Origin: Noviherbaspirillum massiliense JC206 | GTDB taxonomy: Bacteria > Pseudomonadota > Gammaproteobacteria > Burkholderiales > Burkholderiaceae_D | Length of the DNA: 64,000 nucleotides | Direction of reading: 5' to 3' | Assembly (NCBI RefSeq): GCF_000312045.1 | Contig: NZ_HE978634.1 | Coordinates: 1,916,098-1,980,097, forward strand | Position numbers and translations under genes: made by a program | The notes under the pieces: generated by a model | What the model was told of the DNA's origin: nothing | Databases searched by the model: none | What the model saw: the letters and a program-made list of their open reading frames with translations, nothing else | In this document: positions 18,826 through 27,988 of the stretch, piece after piece | How positions within the stretch are numbered: position 1 is the first letter of the stretch | How the letters are laid out: every line of letters starts with the position of its first letter

Positions 18826-19554
18826 TCAACAGGACTTACGTTGCTGTAACGGCATGGCAAACGCCAGGCCGGTGCGCAAGCGGACGGTCCGCAATGTCCG
18901 TTTGGCCGCACCGGCATCGGCCGTCAGCTGCATCAGTTTCGGCAATTGCCCCGGATGGCGGATCAGGGACCGCAGAATGCGCATGAGCGCAATCCTGCCG
19001 TCGTCGCGCAAACCAGCCACGGCAGCGGGCGGCAGGCTGCGCTGTGCCGGGTCGACAATCACCCGGCACGCGGCAAACGGCAGCCCAAACCGTTGCGCAA
19101 TGCGTGCCGAGTGATGGGATTCCATATCCACTGCGCAGGCGCCGCTGCTTGCACGCAGACGAGCCTTGTCGGCTGCATCCAGCACAGGTCGGTCCGTGCC
19201 GGCAAGCGTACCCCGAATCGCCTGCGGCAGGCAGGCATGCAAGGCACTCTGCCAGGTGGACTCGACAGGAAAGCGCCGATCCGGTGCCGCGATTGCGTCG
19301 GCAACCACGCAGGTGCCCGACGGCAGCGCAGGATCGAGGCCGCCGGCCGTGCCGAAACTGATAATGCCTCGGCACCGCTTGCCTTCCCGCATGACCAGCT
19401 CTTCCAGTCGCATTGCAAGCCGACCCGAGCCGAGCCCGCACAGCGTCACGACGCCGGCTCCCGAGGCGATTGCCGCTTCGGACGCCATGCCGCATACCGC
19501 GATCACACACGATGCGCCAGTGCCTTCACTCGAGGGTTGCAGGGGGCGAGGCAT
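18826..19554 (-). CDS. hpnG: Hopanoid nucleoside phosphorylase HpnG
   Basis: Purine-nucleoside-phosphorylase/MTAN-fold enzyme, 242 residues, which removes adenine from adenosylhopane to give (phospho)ribosylhopane. Visible are CVIAVCGMASEA, GIISFGTAGGLDP (phosphate/nucleoside loop) and the substrate motif VDMESHHSARIAQR. The ATG overlaps the shc stop codon as TAATG, which sets the start at 19554; the frame is open further upstream inside shc but that part is out of frame with shc and spurious. Translation is probably coupled to shc. Together with HpnH this completes the early C35 steps. Confidence 0.88.
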   Translation of the reverse strand: MPRPLQPSSEGTGASCVIAVCGMASEAAIASGAGVVTLCGLGSGRLAMRLEELVMREGKRCRGIISFGTAGGLDPALPSGTCVVADAIAAPDRRFPVESTWQSALHACLPQAIRGTLAGTDRPVLDAADKARLRASSGACAVDMESHHSARIAQRFGLPFAACRVIVDPAQRSLPPAAVAGLRDDGRIALMRILRSLIRHPGQLPKLMQLTADAGAAKRTLRTVRLRTGLAFAMPLQQRKSC

Positions 19555-21554
19555 TACATCCCTACGTCTACCTTGCGTCGGCCCTGCTGATTCAGGTTGC
19601 GATAGCGCGCCAGTGCCCACAAGGGAAAATACCTGCAGTAACCGTAATAGCGCAGGTAAAACACGCGGGGAAAGCCTGTCGCGGTGTAGTGCGGTTCGCA
19701 CCACAGGCCGTTGCTGTCCTGCTGGTCGACCAGCCAGGCGATGCCGCGCGCGACTGCGGGATGCTCCACCGCCCCGGCAGCCATGAGACCCAGCAAAGCC
19801 CATGCCGTCTGCGATGCGGTGCTTGGCGCCGGTTCATAGCCCTGGTAGTCGAGTTTGTAGCTCATGCCATCCTCGCCCCAGCCGCCGTCCGCGTTCTGGA
19901 TTGTCGCCAGCCAGTCGGCGGCGCGTCGCATCACGGGCGAGTCGTGCTTGAGACCCGCCGCATTGAGTGCGCACAAGACAGTCCAGGTGCCGTAAATGTA
20001 GTTCATGCCCCAGCGCCCATACCAGCTGCCATCCTTTTCCTGGCCGGCCAGAACATAGACCAGCGCGCGAGCCGCCGGAGAACCATCATCCGGCACGACC
20101 GGCCTGCCCGACAACTGCGCCAGCATCGAGAGGCAGCGCGCCGAGACATCGACGGTCGGCGGATCCAGCAAGGCGCCGTGGTCCGCAAACGGGATATTGT
20201 TCAGATACAGCTGCGTGTTTTCCGGCTCGAATGCCCCCCACCCTCCGTCACTGCTCTGCATGCCAATGATCCATTCGGTGGCGCGGGAAATCGCTTCCCG
20301 GTAGTCCAGTTTCGGATCCTGGGCACTGGCGCGATGCATGGCCATGACTACCACCGCGGTGTCATCGACATCGGGATAATGCGGGTTGGCGTACTGGAAG
20401 GCCCAGCCGCCCGGTCGCACGCCGGCCCGGCGCACCGTCCAGTCGCCGTACGTGTCGAGAATCTGCAGCGGGCGCAACCATTCAAGCGCACGTTGCGCAG
20501 CCTGAACAGCCGCCGCATCGCCGGTCTCCAGCAAAGCGTGGCTCATCAGGGCCGTATCCCAGACCGGGGACAGGCAGGGTTGGCAAAATGCCTCATCGTC
20601 GTTCACCACCAGCAGCTTGTCGATTGCCCTGCGAGCGGTTACGAACTCCGGGCTGTCATGTGGTAAGCCAAGTGCGTCGAACATCAGGACCGCATTCGCC
20701 ATCGCCGGGAAAATCCCGCCGAGTCCGTCCTCGCCATTGAGCCGTGCACGGACGAACTCGACCACGGAACCGATGGCGCGCGTACGCAGAGATGCAGGGG
20801 AATATGGTTCAACGGTGCGAAGCACGGTATCGGCACCACGGAAGAATGAGAACCAGGCGAAACTCTGGTGCGGCGATTTCGGAAGCATGCCGGTTTCGGA
20901 CGGCGGCCGGATGAACAGCTCGTCGATACCGACACCCTGGGGATTGCGTGCACGCGGCTTCAACGCGCCGAGCACCAGCAGAGGTGCAACCACCGTGCGC
21001 GACCAGTATGAAACCTTGGACAAATGGAACGGAGACCATTCTGGCAGCAAGGCAATTTCGACCGGCATGGCCGGGACCGCCCGCCAGGAGACAATGCCAA
21101 ATAGCGCCAGCAGTATCCGGGTGAACACATTGCAGGTCTCGGCACCTCCGCGCGCGCGTATCGCTTCGCGGGCTTTCAGCATGTGCGGCGCGTCTGGTGA
21201 ATCGCCTGTCATTTTCAGTGCGAAATAAGCTTTCACGCTGGCACTGACGTCGGACGCTCCTGTATGGAAAAGCGGCCATCCCCCGTCCTCGTTCTGGATG
21301 CGCCGCAGGTATCTCGCGATCTTGGATTCCAGCAAGGGATTCGGTGGCTCGGCGAGATGATGCACCAACAGCACGTATTCAGCCGAAATGGTTGCATCCG
21401 CTTCGAGCGGATAGATCCAATGACCATCCGGTTTCTGGTCCGCCAGCAAGGTGTTCGTGGCACGGGTGATTGCTTCATGCAGTTCAGCAAGCGTTACCGT
21501 TGGCATGTTTGCAGCGGCATCGGATGACGCAAATGAATAAGCGGAATATTGCAT
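19554..21554 (-). CDS. shc: Squalene-hopene cyclase
   Basis: 666-residue class II triterpene cyclase (also called HpnF) that converts squalene to hopene/hopanol on the inner membrane. The catalytic acid motif is D395-VDD-TA, and many QW repeats are present, for example QNEDGGWPLF, QSSDGGWGAFEPEN, QEKDGSWYGRWG and QNADGGWGEDG. The C-terminal TGFPRVFYLRYYGYCRYFPLWAL is typical. Length fits the family. It is first in a two-gene operon with hpnG, with a decayed hpnD just upstream on the same strand. The ribosome site is weak. Confidence 0.96.
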   Translation of the reverse strand: MQYSAYSFASSDAAANMPTVTLAELHEAITRATNTLLADQKPDGHWIYPLEADATISAEYVLLVHHLAEPPNPLLESKIARYLRRIQNEDGGWPLFHTGASDVSASVKAYFALKMTGDSPDAPHMLKAREAIRARGGAETCNVFTRILLALFGIVSWRAVPAMPVEIALLPEWSPFHLSKVSYWSRTVVAPLLVLGALKPRARNPQGVGIDELFIRPPSETGMLPKSPHQSFAWFSFFRGADTVLRTVEPYSPASLRTRAIGSVVEFVRARLNGEDGLGGIFPAMANAVLMFDALGLPHDSPEFVTARRAIDKLLVVNDDEAFCQPCLSPVWDTALMSHALLETGDAAAVQAAQRALEWLRPLQILDTYGDWTVRRAGVRPGGWAFQYANPHYPDVDDTAVVVMAMHRASAQDPKLDYREAISRATEWIIGMQSSDGGWGAFEPENTQLYLNNIPFADHGALLDPPTVDVSARCLSMLAQLSGRPVVPDDGSPAARALVYVLAGQEKDGSWYGRWGMNYIYGTWTVLCALNAAGLKHDSPVMRRAADWLATIQNADGGWGEDGMSYKLDYQGYEPAPSTASQTAWALLGLMAAGAVEHPAVARGIAWLVDQQDSNGLWCEPHYTATGFPRVFYLRYYGYCRYFPLWALARYRNLNQQGRRKVDVGM

Positions 21555-21660
21555 ATCGATTTAACGTATCTCTTTGTCCGGTACTCGGTAGCGTGTAGCT
21601 ATGCCTGGGGCTTGTCTATCGATTGAATCAATATGCATCGCAGTAGGATGCCGATGCGTT

Positions 21661-21910
21661 GCAGCCTGGGGGCTTTCACCGGATATCACCGCATGAAAAT
21701 CGACACGTTCCAATGCGAATGCAAGGACTTGCCGATGTAGCCCAATTAAATGCGGCGGCGGATTGCCGCCATAGCAGGCGCCGGCGCGCCAATCTTCCGC
21801 TGGGCATCACAGTCAGCAATATCATCCACCGCACGGCCAGACGTATAAATTTCAAACATGGCTTGCCGCTGCATGGCAGGCAGGATGCAAATGGCTGTTT
21901 GGAACGAGCC
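21661..21910 (-). pseudogene. hpnD: Decayed hpnD (squalene/presqualene synthase family) fragment
   Basis: The minus strand from 21910 reads GSFQTAICILPAMQRQAMFE then IYTSGRAVDDIAD, the substrate-binding helix of HpnD with its DDxxD-like aspartates. After about eight more residues the frame must shift, and it then reads CYGGNPPPHLIGLHRQVLAF and ALERVDFHAVISGE, matching the next HpnD helices (family form: Y-x-G-x-PPP, then a DFLAVIDG-type strand). About 15 residues are missing at the join, the Cys of the FCRAVDD motif is gone, and nothing after SGES is recognisable. It lies just upstream of shc in the same orientation, the normal hpnD-E-F place. The resemblance is by eye. Confidence 0.7.
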
Positions 21911-22266
21911 GCGATCTGCGGGTGGCGCAGCCTCGCTTTCGACGTGTGAAATGGATGCAGAAATGGGCACGGATCCTCGCATTGCACATGGCGCTGCTCG
22001 ACCAAAGAGCAAGTCGCGTACCAGACGCGAGGAGAAGGAGCTCCCCGAATGCGGCCCTTCTGCATGCATGCTGCTCGGGAAGACCCGCGATTGCCGAATA
22101 AACCAATCTGCCGTTAAGGCGGTCATAACGAAAGGTCGGTTGCATCTGAAACCGTGCCGTTTCCAGATGCGATGACTGCCTGCGGGACATGAGAGCATGA
22201 AGCGCGATGCTTTCAATCACGCATGATGCGGCGGCTTCAAGCAATTATCGACAAGCAGGAACAAGA
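21911..22266. other. Rest of the shc / diiron-protein divergent region
   Basis: No intact gene. Minus-strand frames here (for example SGSSF around 22040) might be further hpnD debris, since HpnD N-termini often have GSSF, but the match is too short to claim. An AGGA ribosome site for the next gene is at 22257-22260. No clear promoter stands out. Confidence 0.3.
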
Positions 22267-23277
22267 ATGCGTGAACAGGCAATGGATGCGTTTGACATCG
22301 AAGAAATGATTCCCGGCTTCAGCGCGCCACGCTTGCGAACTTGGGGAGAAGCCCGTCTGGCGATGATTGAGGCTGCCGAACAGCGGAGCCGCCAATGGCA
22401 CAGCCGGATCGAGGGGCCGATTGTGCCTGGCTCCGATGTTCATAAACGCGAAGTGTGCCGGATGTTTCACGAGACATTCAATCCCTACCGTCCGTCCGTG
22501 CTCGACTGGCCAGTACTTGATCCGGAAGCACGCCAGCGCATTCTCTCTCTGCCGATCTGGGACATCGCGGTGCAGACGGAAGGCAAGGCGCGCTTGCGCA
22601 TGGCGGCATATGCAAAGACGGTATCCGATCCTGACATGCGCAGTGCCCTGGCCTTGAATGCCTGGGAAGAAAACCGTCACAAGGAAGTGCTTTCCAAAAT
22701 GGTAGAGGCTTACGGCATCCCTCTTGCCGCCGAAGCTCCATACAAGTTCCCGAGAGACGCGGAATGGGCGTATCTCGTCACTGGCTACAGCGAATGCATC
22801 GACAGCTTCTTCGCGTTTGGCCTGTTTGAATTGGCGCGGCGCTCAGGCATTTTTCCACCGGACCTGGTGGATACCTTCGAACCCGTCATGCAGGAGGAAT
22901 GCCGCCATATCTTGCTGTTCGCCAATTGGGTTGCATGGCATCGCGCCAATCTTTCCTGGTGGCGGCGCATCTGGTTTGAAGCAAAGGTGATGGCGGTATG
23001 GGGATACCTTGGCTGGGAACGCATCGGTCTTGCGCGCACGCTCGATGCGGACGGCAACAAACAGCAGCAGGACCACAATTTCACCGTAAGCGGGGCGCAG
23101 TCGGTCTCAAGCGATGACATCAGCGTGCACGAACTCATGGTGCTGTGTCTGCACGAAAACGACCGTCGATTTTCAGGCTATGATCCGCGTCTGCTCCGCC
23201 CGACGACCATGCCGCGAATCGTCAGGTTCGTGCTGCGATTCATGGGCGCGCGCGGAAATCCACAGAAAGCTGCATAA
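22267..23277 (+). CDS. Ferritin-like diiron protein of unknown function
   Basis: 336 residues, mostly helical, soluble. Two ExxH metal motifs are spaced as in ferritin-like four-helix diiron proteins: NAWEENRHKEVL and MQEECRHILLF. Other acids lie in MFHETFNPYRP and SECIDSFFAFGLFELA. A late LCLHENDRRFSGYDPRLL is charged and conserved-looking. The start at 22267 follows AGGA with 6-nt spacing; the frame is open to 22207. It faces away from shc and directly borders the hopanoid cluster, so a role in hopanoid or lipid oxidation is possible but only inferred. I do not recognise a named family. Confidence 0.7.
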   Translation: MREQAMDAFDIEEMIPGFSAPRLRTWGEARLAMIEAAEQRSRQWHSRIEGPIVPGSDVHKREVCRMFHETFNPYRPSVLDWPVLDPEARQRILSLPIWDIAVQTEGKARLRMAAYAKTVSDPDMRSALALNAWEENRHKEVLSKMVEAYGIPLAAEAPYKFPRDAEWAYLVTGYSECIDSFFAFGLFELARRSGIFPPDLVDTFEPVMQEECRHILLFANWVAWHRANLSWWRRIWFEAKVMAVWGYLGWERIGLARTLDADGNKQQQDHNFTVSGAQSVSSDDISVHELMVLCLHENDRRFSGYDPRLLRPTTMPRIVRFVLRFMGARGNPQKAA

Positions 23278-23304
23278 GTTTTCCCCACGAATAATGATGC
23301 GCGT

Positions 23305-23329
23305 CGCACGAGCAACACATGCTCGTGCG
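23305..23329. terminator. Hairpin between convergent genes
   Basis: A perfect 10-bp stem (23305-23314 with 23320-23329, loop acaca) sits between the convergent ends of the diiron protein and garD. U-runs are weak on both strands, so factor-independent termination is plausible but not assured. Confidence 0.5.
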
Positions 23330-23351
23330 CCGGGTTTGCCGCCCCTTTTGT

Positions 23352-24935
23352 TCAGGTAATCGGCGCCGGGTTGAACAAGGCGAGCGAGTTGTGCAGCTTC
23401 CAGTGCTCTGCCCAGGTTTTCTTCCGTCCGCTGGCGACGTCGAGCATCAGGTGGAACAATTCCCAGCCCACGTCCTCGATGCTGGCTTCGCCGGTGGCGA
23501 TGCGGCCGGCGTTCACGTCCATCAGGTCGTGCCATCGGCGCGCCAGGTCACTGCGTGTGGCGACCTTGATTACGGGAACGGAGGCAAGACCGTAGGGCGT
23601 GCCGCGTCCTGTCGTGAATACATGCATGTTGATGCCGGAAGCAACCTGCAGGGTGCCGCAAATGAAGTCGCTCGCTGGCGTGGCAGCATAGAGCAAGCCT
23701 TTCTGCTTCGCCTTTTCACCCGGAGCAAGCACGCCCGAGATGGGGCTGGTGCCGGACTTGACGATGGAACCCATCGCCTTCTCGACGATGTTCGACAAGC
23801 CGCCCTTCTTGTTGCCCGGCGAGGTGTTCGCACTACGGTCCACGCCGCCTTTGCGCAGGTAGTTGTCGTACCACTCCATCTCGCGCACCATGGCTGCAGC
23901 AACCTCAGGGTCCGCCGCCCTTGCCGTCAGCTGGTCGATGCCGTCCCGGACTTCGGTCACTTCCGAAAACATCACCGTCGCGCCGGCACGCACCAGCAGG
24001 TCGCTTGCAAAGCCCACTGCAGGATTGGCCGTCACGCCGGAAAATGCATCGCTGCCACCGCACTGCACGCCCACCACGAGATCCGACGCAGGACACTCTT
24101 CACGCTGGCGCCGGTTCAATCGGGCGAGCTGCCTTTCCGCGACGCGCATGATGGACTGGATCATGGATTCGAATCCGACATGCTCGGCATCCTGGAGAAT
24201 GACGAGGTTGGACTCGCTATCCTGGATCGGAATGCTGCCGGGAGGGAATAGCCGCACAGGCTGCAGCTTTTCGCATCCGAGGCTGACAACCATCGGCTGC
24301 CCGCCGAAATTCGGATTCATGCTGATATTGCGCAGGGTCCGTATCGGTATCTCCGCGCCGGGAGCGTCAATCGCAACGCCGCAGCCATAGCTGTGCTCGA
24401 TGCCGATGACGTCGTCCACGTTCGGATACCTGGGCAGCAACTCTTCCTTGATACGCTTGACGGCAAAGTCGACGACGCCTGATACGCATTGCACCGTCGT
24501 GCTGATGGCGAGGATGTTACGGGTGCCGACGCTGCCATCCGGGTTGCGGTAGCCCATGAAGGTATAACCTTCCAGCGGTTCCTGCTTCGGTACTGCACGC
24601 GTGGCCACCGGCAGGTTGGAGAGTTCGCGCGCGGGCGGCAGGCGTACCAGGGATTCGTCGATCCAGCTGCCCTTCGGGATGTCGCGCATGGCGTAACCGA
24701 TCGTGACGTCATAGCGCACGATAGGATCGCCTTCCGCAAAATCCTTGAGTGCGATCTTGTGCCCTTGCGGTACCCGGTCATGCAGGGTCAGCCCGCATGG
24801 AAACACGGTTCCCGCAGGCAGTCCGCCATCATTGACGACGATCGCGACGTTGTCATTGCGGTTCATTAGGATGTAGCGCGGGGCTGCGGCGTCCCCTGCG
24901 GATGCGAGTTCCGCGGATGTGCATTCCGTATTCAT
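23352..24935 (-). CDS. garD: Galactarate dehydratase
   Basis: 527-residue UxaA/GarD-family dehydratase that turns galactarate into 5-dehydro-4-deoxy-D-glucarate. It has an N-terminal SAF domain (residues about 15-95) and the main domain beginning [20 protein letters not shown]. It also has [40 protein letters not shown] and a late [17 protein letters not shown]. These match GarD more closely than altronate dehydratase. An AAGGAA ribosome site precedes the ATG by 8 nt. It follows the thiamine-diphosphate enzyme by 36 nt and is likely cotranscribed with it. Confidence 0.9.
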   Translation of the reverse strand: MNTECTSAELASAGDAAAPRYILMNRNDNVAIVVNDGGLPAGTVFPCGLTLHDRVPQGHKIALKDFAEGDPIVRYDVTIGYAMRDIPKGSWIDESLVRLPPARELSNLPVATRAVPKQEPLEGYTFMGYRNPDGSVGTRNILAISTTVQCVSGVVDFAVKRIKEELLPRYPNVDDVIGIEHSYGCGVAIDAPGAEIPIRTLRNISMNPNFGGQPMVVSLGCEKLQPVRLFPPGSIPIQDSESNLVILQDAEHVGFESMIQSIMRVAERQLARLNRRQREECPASDLVVGVQCGGSDAFSGVTANPAVGFASDLLVRAGATVMFSEVTEVRDGIDQLTARAADPEVAAAMVREMEWYDNYLRKGGVDRSANTSPGNKKGGLSNIVEKAMGSIVKSGTSPISGVLAPGEKAKQKGLLYAATPASDFICGTLQVASGINMHVFTTGRGTPYGLASVPVIKVATRSDLARRWHDLMDVNAGRIATGEASIEDVGWELFHLMLDVASGRKKTWAEHWKLHNSLALFNPAPIT

Positions 24936-24971
24936 TGGCGTTTTCCTTTCTTCTGCAAGCTGCTAGTTCCG

Positions 24972-26699
24972 TCATTGCTGCGCCGGATCCGCGAGCCGGA
25001 GCTGCGGCGTGATCTGTCTCGGATCGACACGCAGTTCCAGCAATGCCGGCCGACCCGCCTCCCGTGCCCGCGCGAAGGCTGCCGGGAATGCTTCCGTCGC
25101 TTCGACCAGTTCGGCATGCGCGCCGAAGGATTGTGCCATGCCCACGAAGTCCGGCGTCGTCAGCTCGGTCGCACTGATGCGGCCGGGGAAGCGCTTTTCC
25201 TGGTGCATGCGGATCGTCCCGTACATGCCGTTGTTGACCACGATGACGATCACCGGAACTTGGTATTGCAGCGCCGTCGCCAGTTCCTGCGGATACATCA
25301 GGAAGCAGCCGTCGCCTGCGAAGCAGACTACGGTGCGCTCCGGATGCCGCAGCTTGGCCGCGAGCGCCGCCGGCATGCCGTACCCCATTGCCCCGCAGGT
25401 TGGCGCCAGCTCGGTTCGCGGGCGGCGGTACCGGTAAAAGCGATGGACCCAGACGGTGTAGTTGCCGGCGCCGTTGGTCAGGATCGCGTCTTCGGGCAGG
25501 ATCCGATCGAGATGGGACACGACTTCTCCCATGTCCACCCCCTGGTGCCGGGAATGCAGTACAGGGATGGCGGAAAACTCCAGCAGGTCGCGATGAGCAC
25601 TGGCTGTCCATGCATCCCATGGCCGATCCGCCGGTGCCGGCAGCGATTTGAGCAGCGCCGCTCCGGATGCCGCGCCGGCATGGATCGCCAGGTCAGGCTG
25701 GTACACGCGCCCGAGTTCGGCGGCGTCGGCGTGCATGTGTACCAGTCGTTGACGGCTGCGCGGCGGCTTCAGGAGCGTATAGCCGTCGGTGCTGATGTCA
25801 CCGAGCCGGGTGCCTACGGCAAGGATCAGGTCGGCATCGCGCACCCGCTGTGCCAGTTTCGGATTCATGCCGAGACTCAGGTGGCCGGCATACTGTTCAC
25901 GCCGATTGTCGAACAGGTCCTGGCGCCGGAACGATGCGGCGACGGGTAGGTTCCAGGTGGCGACGAAGCCGGCAAAATCTGCGCATGCCTGATCGTTCCA
26001 GCCCGCTCCGCCGACGATGACCAGCGGCTGGCTGGCCTGCTGCAGTTCTTGCATCAGGGCTTCCCGATCCGCCTGCGAGGGCGATGCGGCCACAGGACGA
26101 TATGCCTGGCTATCTTCCGTTGCGCACATCGCACCCAGTATGTCTTCTGGCAGGGACAGCACCACCGGGCCGGGACGGCCGGAGGTCGCGCATTGAAATG
26201 CGCGCGCAACCAGTTCGGGAATCCGTGCCGGGTCGTCGATTTCCGCCACCCATTTGGCGATGGAACCGAACATCGATACATAGTCGACTTCCTGGAAGGC
26301 TTCCCGGCCGCGATGCTCGCGTGCGATCTGCCCGATGAAGAGAATCATCGGTGACGAATCCTGGGCGGCGATATGCACGCCGATGCTGGCATGGGTGGCG
26401 CCCGGTCCGCGCGTGACGAAACAGATGCCGGGGCGACCGGTGAGCTTGCCGTCTGCTTCTGCCATGTTCGCGGCAGCGCCTTCATGCTTGGTAACGACGA
26501 CCTGGATTTCCGGATGATCATGCAGGGCGTCGAGCACGTCGAGATAACTTTCTCCGGGAACGCAGAATATGCGGTCCGCTCCATGCACGCGCAGCGCATC
26601 GACCAGGATGCGGCCGCCGGAACGCATGACAGTCGAAGAAGCGGATGAGGAATCGGCGGCACCGAAGGCCGGCACGGGCTGGTTCATGAGGATATCCAT
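24972..26699 (-). CDS. Thiamine-diphosphate-dependent enzyme, acetolactate-synthase-like
   Basis: 575 residues with the three-domain layout of the acetolactate synthase / benzoylformate decarboxylase family. The catalytic Glu is in TKHEGAAANMAEADGK, and the ThDP/Mg motif is VVCFAGDGCFLMYPQELATA through VVNNGMYGTIRMHQ (GDG...NN). FAD-type loops are not obvious. Because the catalytic Glu is present it is not glyoxylate carboligase, which has Val there. Context (garD behind, aldolase and dehydrogenases nearby) suggests it handles a 2-keto acid from sugar-acid breakdown. Substrate unknown. Confidence 0.8.
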   Translation of the reverse strand: MDILMNQPVPAFGAADSSSASSTVMRSGGRILVDALRVHGADRIFCVPGESYLDVLDALHDHPEIQVVVTKHEGAAANMAEADGKLTGRPGICFVTRGPGATHASIGVHIAAQDSSPMILFIGQIAREHRGREAFQEVDYVSMFGSIAKWVAEIDDPARIPELVARAFQCATSGRPGPVVLSLPEDILGAMCATEDSQAYRPVAASPSQADREALMQELQQASQPLVIVGGAGWNDQACADFAGFVATWNLPVAASFRRQDLFDNRREQYAGHLSLGMNPKLAQRVRDADLILAVGTRLGDISTDGYTLLKPPRSRQRLVHMHADAAELGRVYQPDLAIHAGAASGAALLKSLPAPADRPWDAWTASAHRDLLEFSAIPVLHSRHQGVDMGEVVSHLDRILPEDAILTNGAGNYTVWVHRFYRYRRPRTELAPTCGAMGYGMPAALAAKLRHPERTVVCFAGDGCFLMYPQELATALQYQVPVIVIVVNNGMYGTIRMHQEKRFPGRISATELTTPDFVGMAQSFGAHAELVEATEAFPAAFARAREAGRPALLELRVDPRQITPQLRLADPAQQ

Positions 26700-26758
26700 C
26701 GGAATATGGGGAATGCAGGCATTGTCGCAAAGCGCACCGTGCCCGCTTCAAGGTTTTT

Positions 26759-26775
26759 CGCATTTCTGCTATGCC
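26759..26775. promoter_or_regulatory. 17-bp shared motif, copy 1 (candidate operator)
   Basis: cgcatttctgctatgcc, with the internal inverted repeat GCAT-N7-ATGC, lies in the divergent region between the ThDP enzyme and the first Ldh2 gene. An identical copy is at 28931-28947 in the next divergent promoter region. The LysR regulator at 31310 is the natural candidate to bind it. Confidence 0.55.
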
Positions 26776-26854
26776 AAAGTTCGATAACACCTGCCTTGAA
26801 GGGACGCTAGAGTTCATATCCGCCATCCTCCGGCAATGATTCCAGGAGAACAGC

Positions 26855-27946
26855 ATGCACACCCTTGAGACTCCCGTTTCCGACATCCATATTGCCGCTC
26901 CGGAACTGCATCGCTTCGTCAGGAAACTCTGGCAGCAGGCAGGCAGCAGCGAAACCGAAGCAGCGCTGGTCGCCGACCATCTCGTGATGTCCAACCTGAC
27001 TGGGCACGACTCCCACGGCGTCGGCATGATCCCGCGCTACGTCCGGGCTCTGAACGAAGGCTTGCTGAAACTGAACCGGCATGCCGAAATCGCGCGCGAC
27101 GCCGGCGCCGTGCTGACGGTGGAAGGCGGACTCGGATTCGGCCAGGTGATTGCGCACGAAGCGATGGAACTTGGCATTGCACGCGCGAAGAAGATTGGCA
27201 TTTGCGCGGTCGGGCTGCGCAATGCCCACCATATTGGCCGCATCGGGCACTGGGCGGAACAATGCGCCGCTGCGGGCCTGGTTTCTTTTCACTTCGTCAA
27301 TGTCGCAGGTTTTGCGCAGGTTGCTCCCTTCGGCGGCTTTGGCGGGCGCTTCGGCACCAATCCGTTCTGCGCCGCCTTCCCGCGTAGCGGCAGGCCGCCG
27401 CTGGTGCTTGATTTCGCGACCAGCAGCATCGCGGTCAACAAGACGCGCGTCGCTTACAACAAGGGCGTGCCGGTCCCCCAAGACTGCCTGATGGACCATG
27501 AAGGGAGGCCGACCACCGATCCGAAAGTCATGCACGAAGCACCCTTCGGGTCTCTGCGCACCTTTGGCGGACACAAGGGTTACGGCATGGCGGCGATGTG
27601 CGAAATATTCGCCGGTGCCCTCACCGGCGGCTACACGACGCACGAAGAGACGAAGGTCAAGGGCAGTGCCATCGTCAACTGCATGCTCTCGGTCATCCTC
27701 GATCCGCAGGCATTCGATGCGGCCGATGCCGAAGTCGAAGCCGACGCTTTCGTGGAATGGGTCAAGGCCTCGCCCCGGCTGGCGGGGCATGGCGAAATTT
27801 ACGTACCGGGCGAGCCGGAACGCCTGCGCAAGGCCGAGCGCAGCGAATCCGGCATCCCTATCGACAGCACGAGCTGGAGGCAGATCACCGAAGCGGCGCT
27901 GGCGGTGGGCATGCGCCCCGGGGAGATCGAGTCAGTCGTGCGGTAA
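26855..27946 (+). CDS. Ldh2/malate-lactate dehydrogenase family oxidoreductase (first copy)
   Basis: 363-residue NAD(P)-dependent 2-hydroxyacid dehydrogenase of the sulfolactate / ureidoglycolate / malate (MDH2) fold. Typical features are LTGHDSHGVGMIPRYV, GLRNAHHIGRIGHWAEQCAA, GRFGTNPFCAAFP, VLDFATSSIAVNK and FGGHKGYGMAAMCEIFAGAL. AGGAG stands 7 nt before the ATG. Within a galactarate locus it could reduce tartronate semialdehyde or oxidise a sugar-acid product; the fold does not tell. A paralogue lies at 30146, and the two share most motifs. Confidence 0.85.
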   Translation: MHTLETPVSDIHIAAPELHRFVRKLWQQAGSSETEAALVADHLVMSNLTGHDSHGVGMIPRYVRALNEGLLKLNRHAEIARDAGAVLTVEGGLGFGQVIAHEAMELGIARAKKIGICAVGLRNAHHIGRIGHWAEQCAAAGLVSFHFVNVAGFAQVAPFGGFGGRFGTNPFCAAFPRSGRPPLVLDFATSSIAVNKTRVAYNKGVPVPQDCLMDHEGRPTTDPKVMHEAPFGSLRTFGGHKGYGMAAMCEIFAGALTGGYTTHEETKVKGSAIVNCMLSVILDPQAFDAADAEVEADAFVEWVKASPRLAGHGEIYVPGEPERLRKAERSESGIPIDSTSWRQITEAALAVGMRPGEIESVVR

Positions 27947-27988
27947 GGAGTTGCGAACTGCGCCGACGCCGTCCGCAACTGCCCTGCC

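Noticed and set aside
19555-19803. 83-codon N-terminal extension of hpnG inside shc
   Set aside because: Arg-rich and unlike the nucleoside phosphorylase family; the TAATG overlap gives a better start.
24972-26699. Glyoxylate carboligase identity for the ThDP enzyme
   Set aside because: The catalytic Glu is present (TKHEGAAAN), whereas glyoxylate carboligase has Val at that place.
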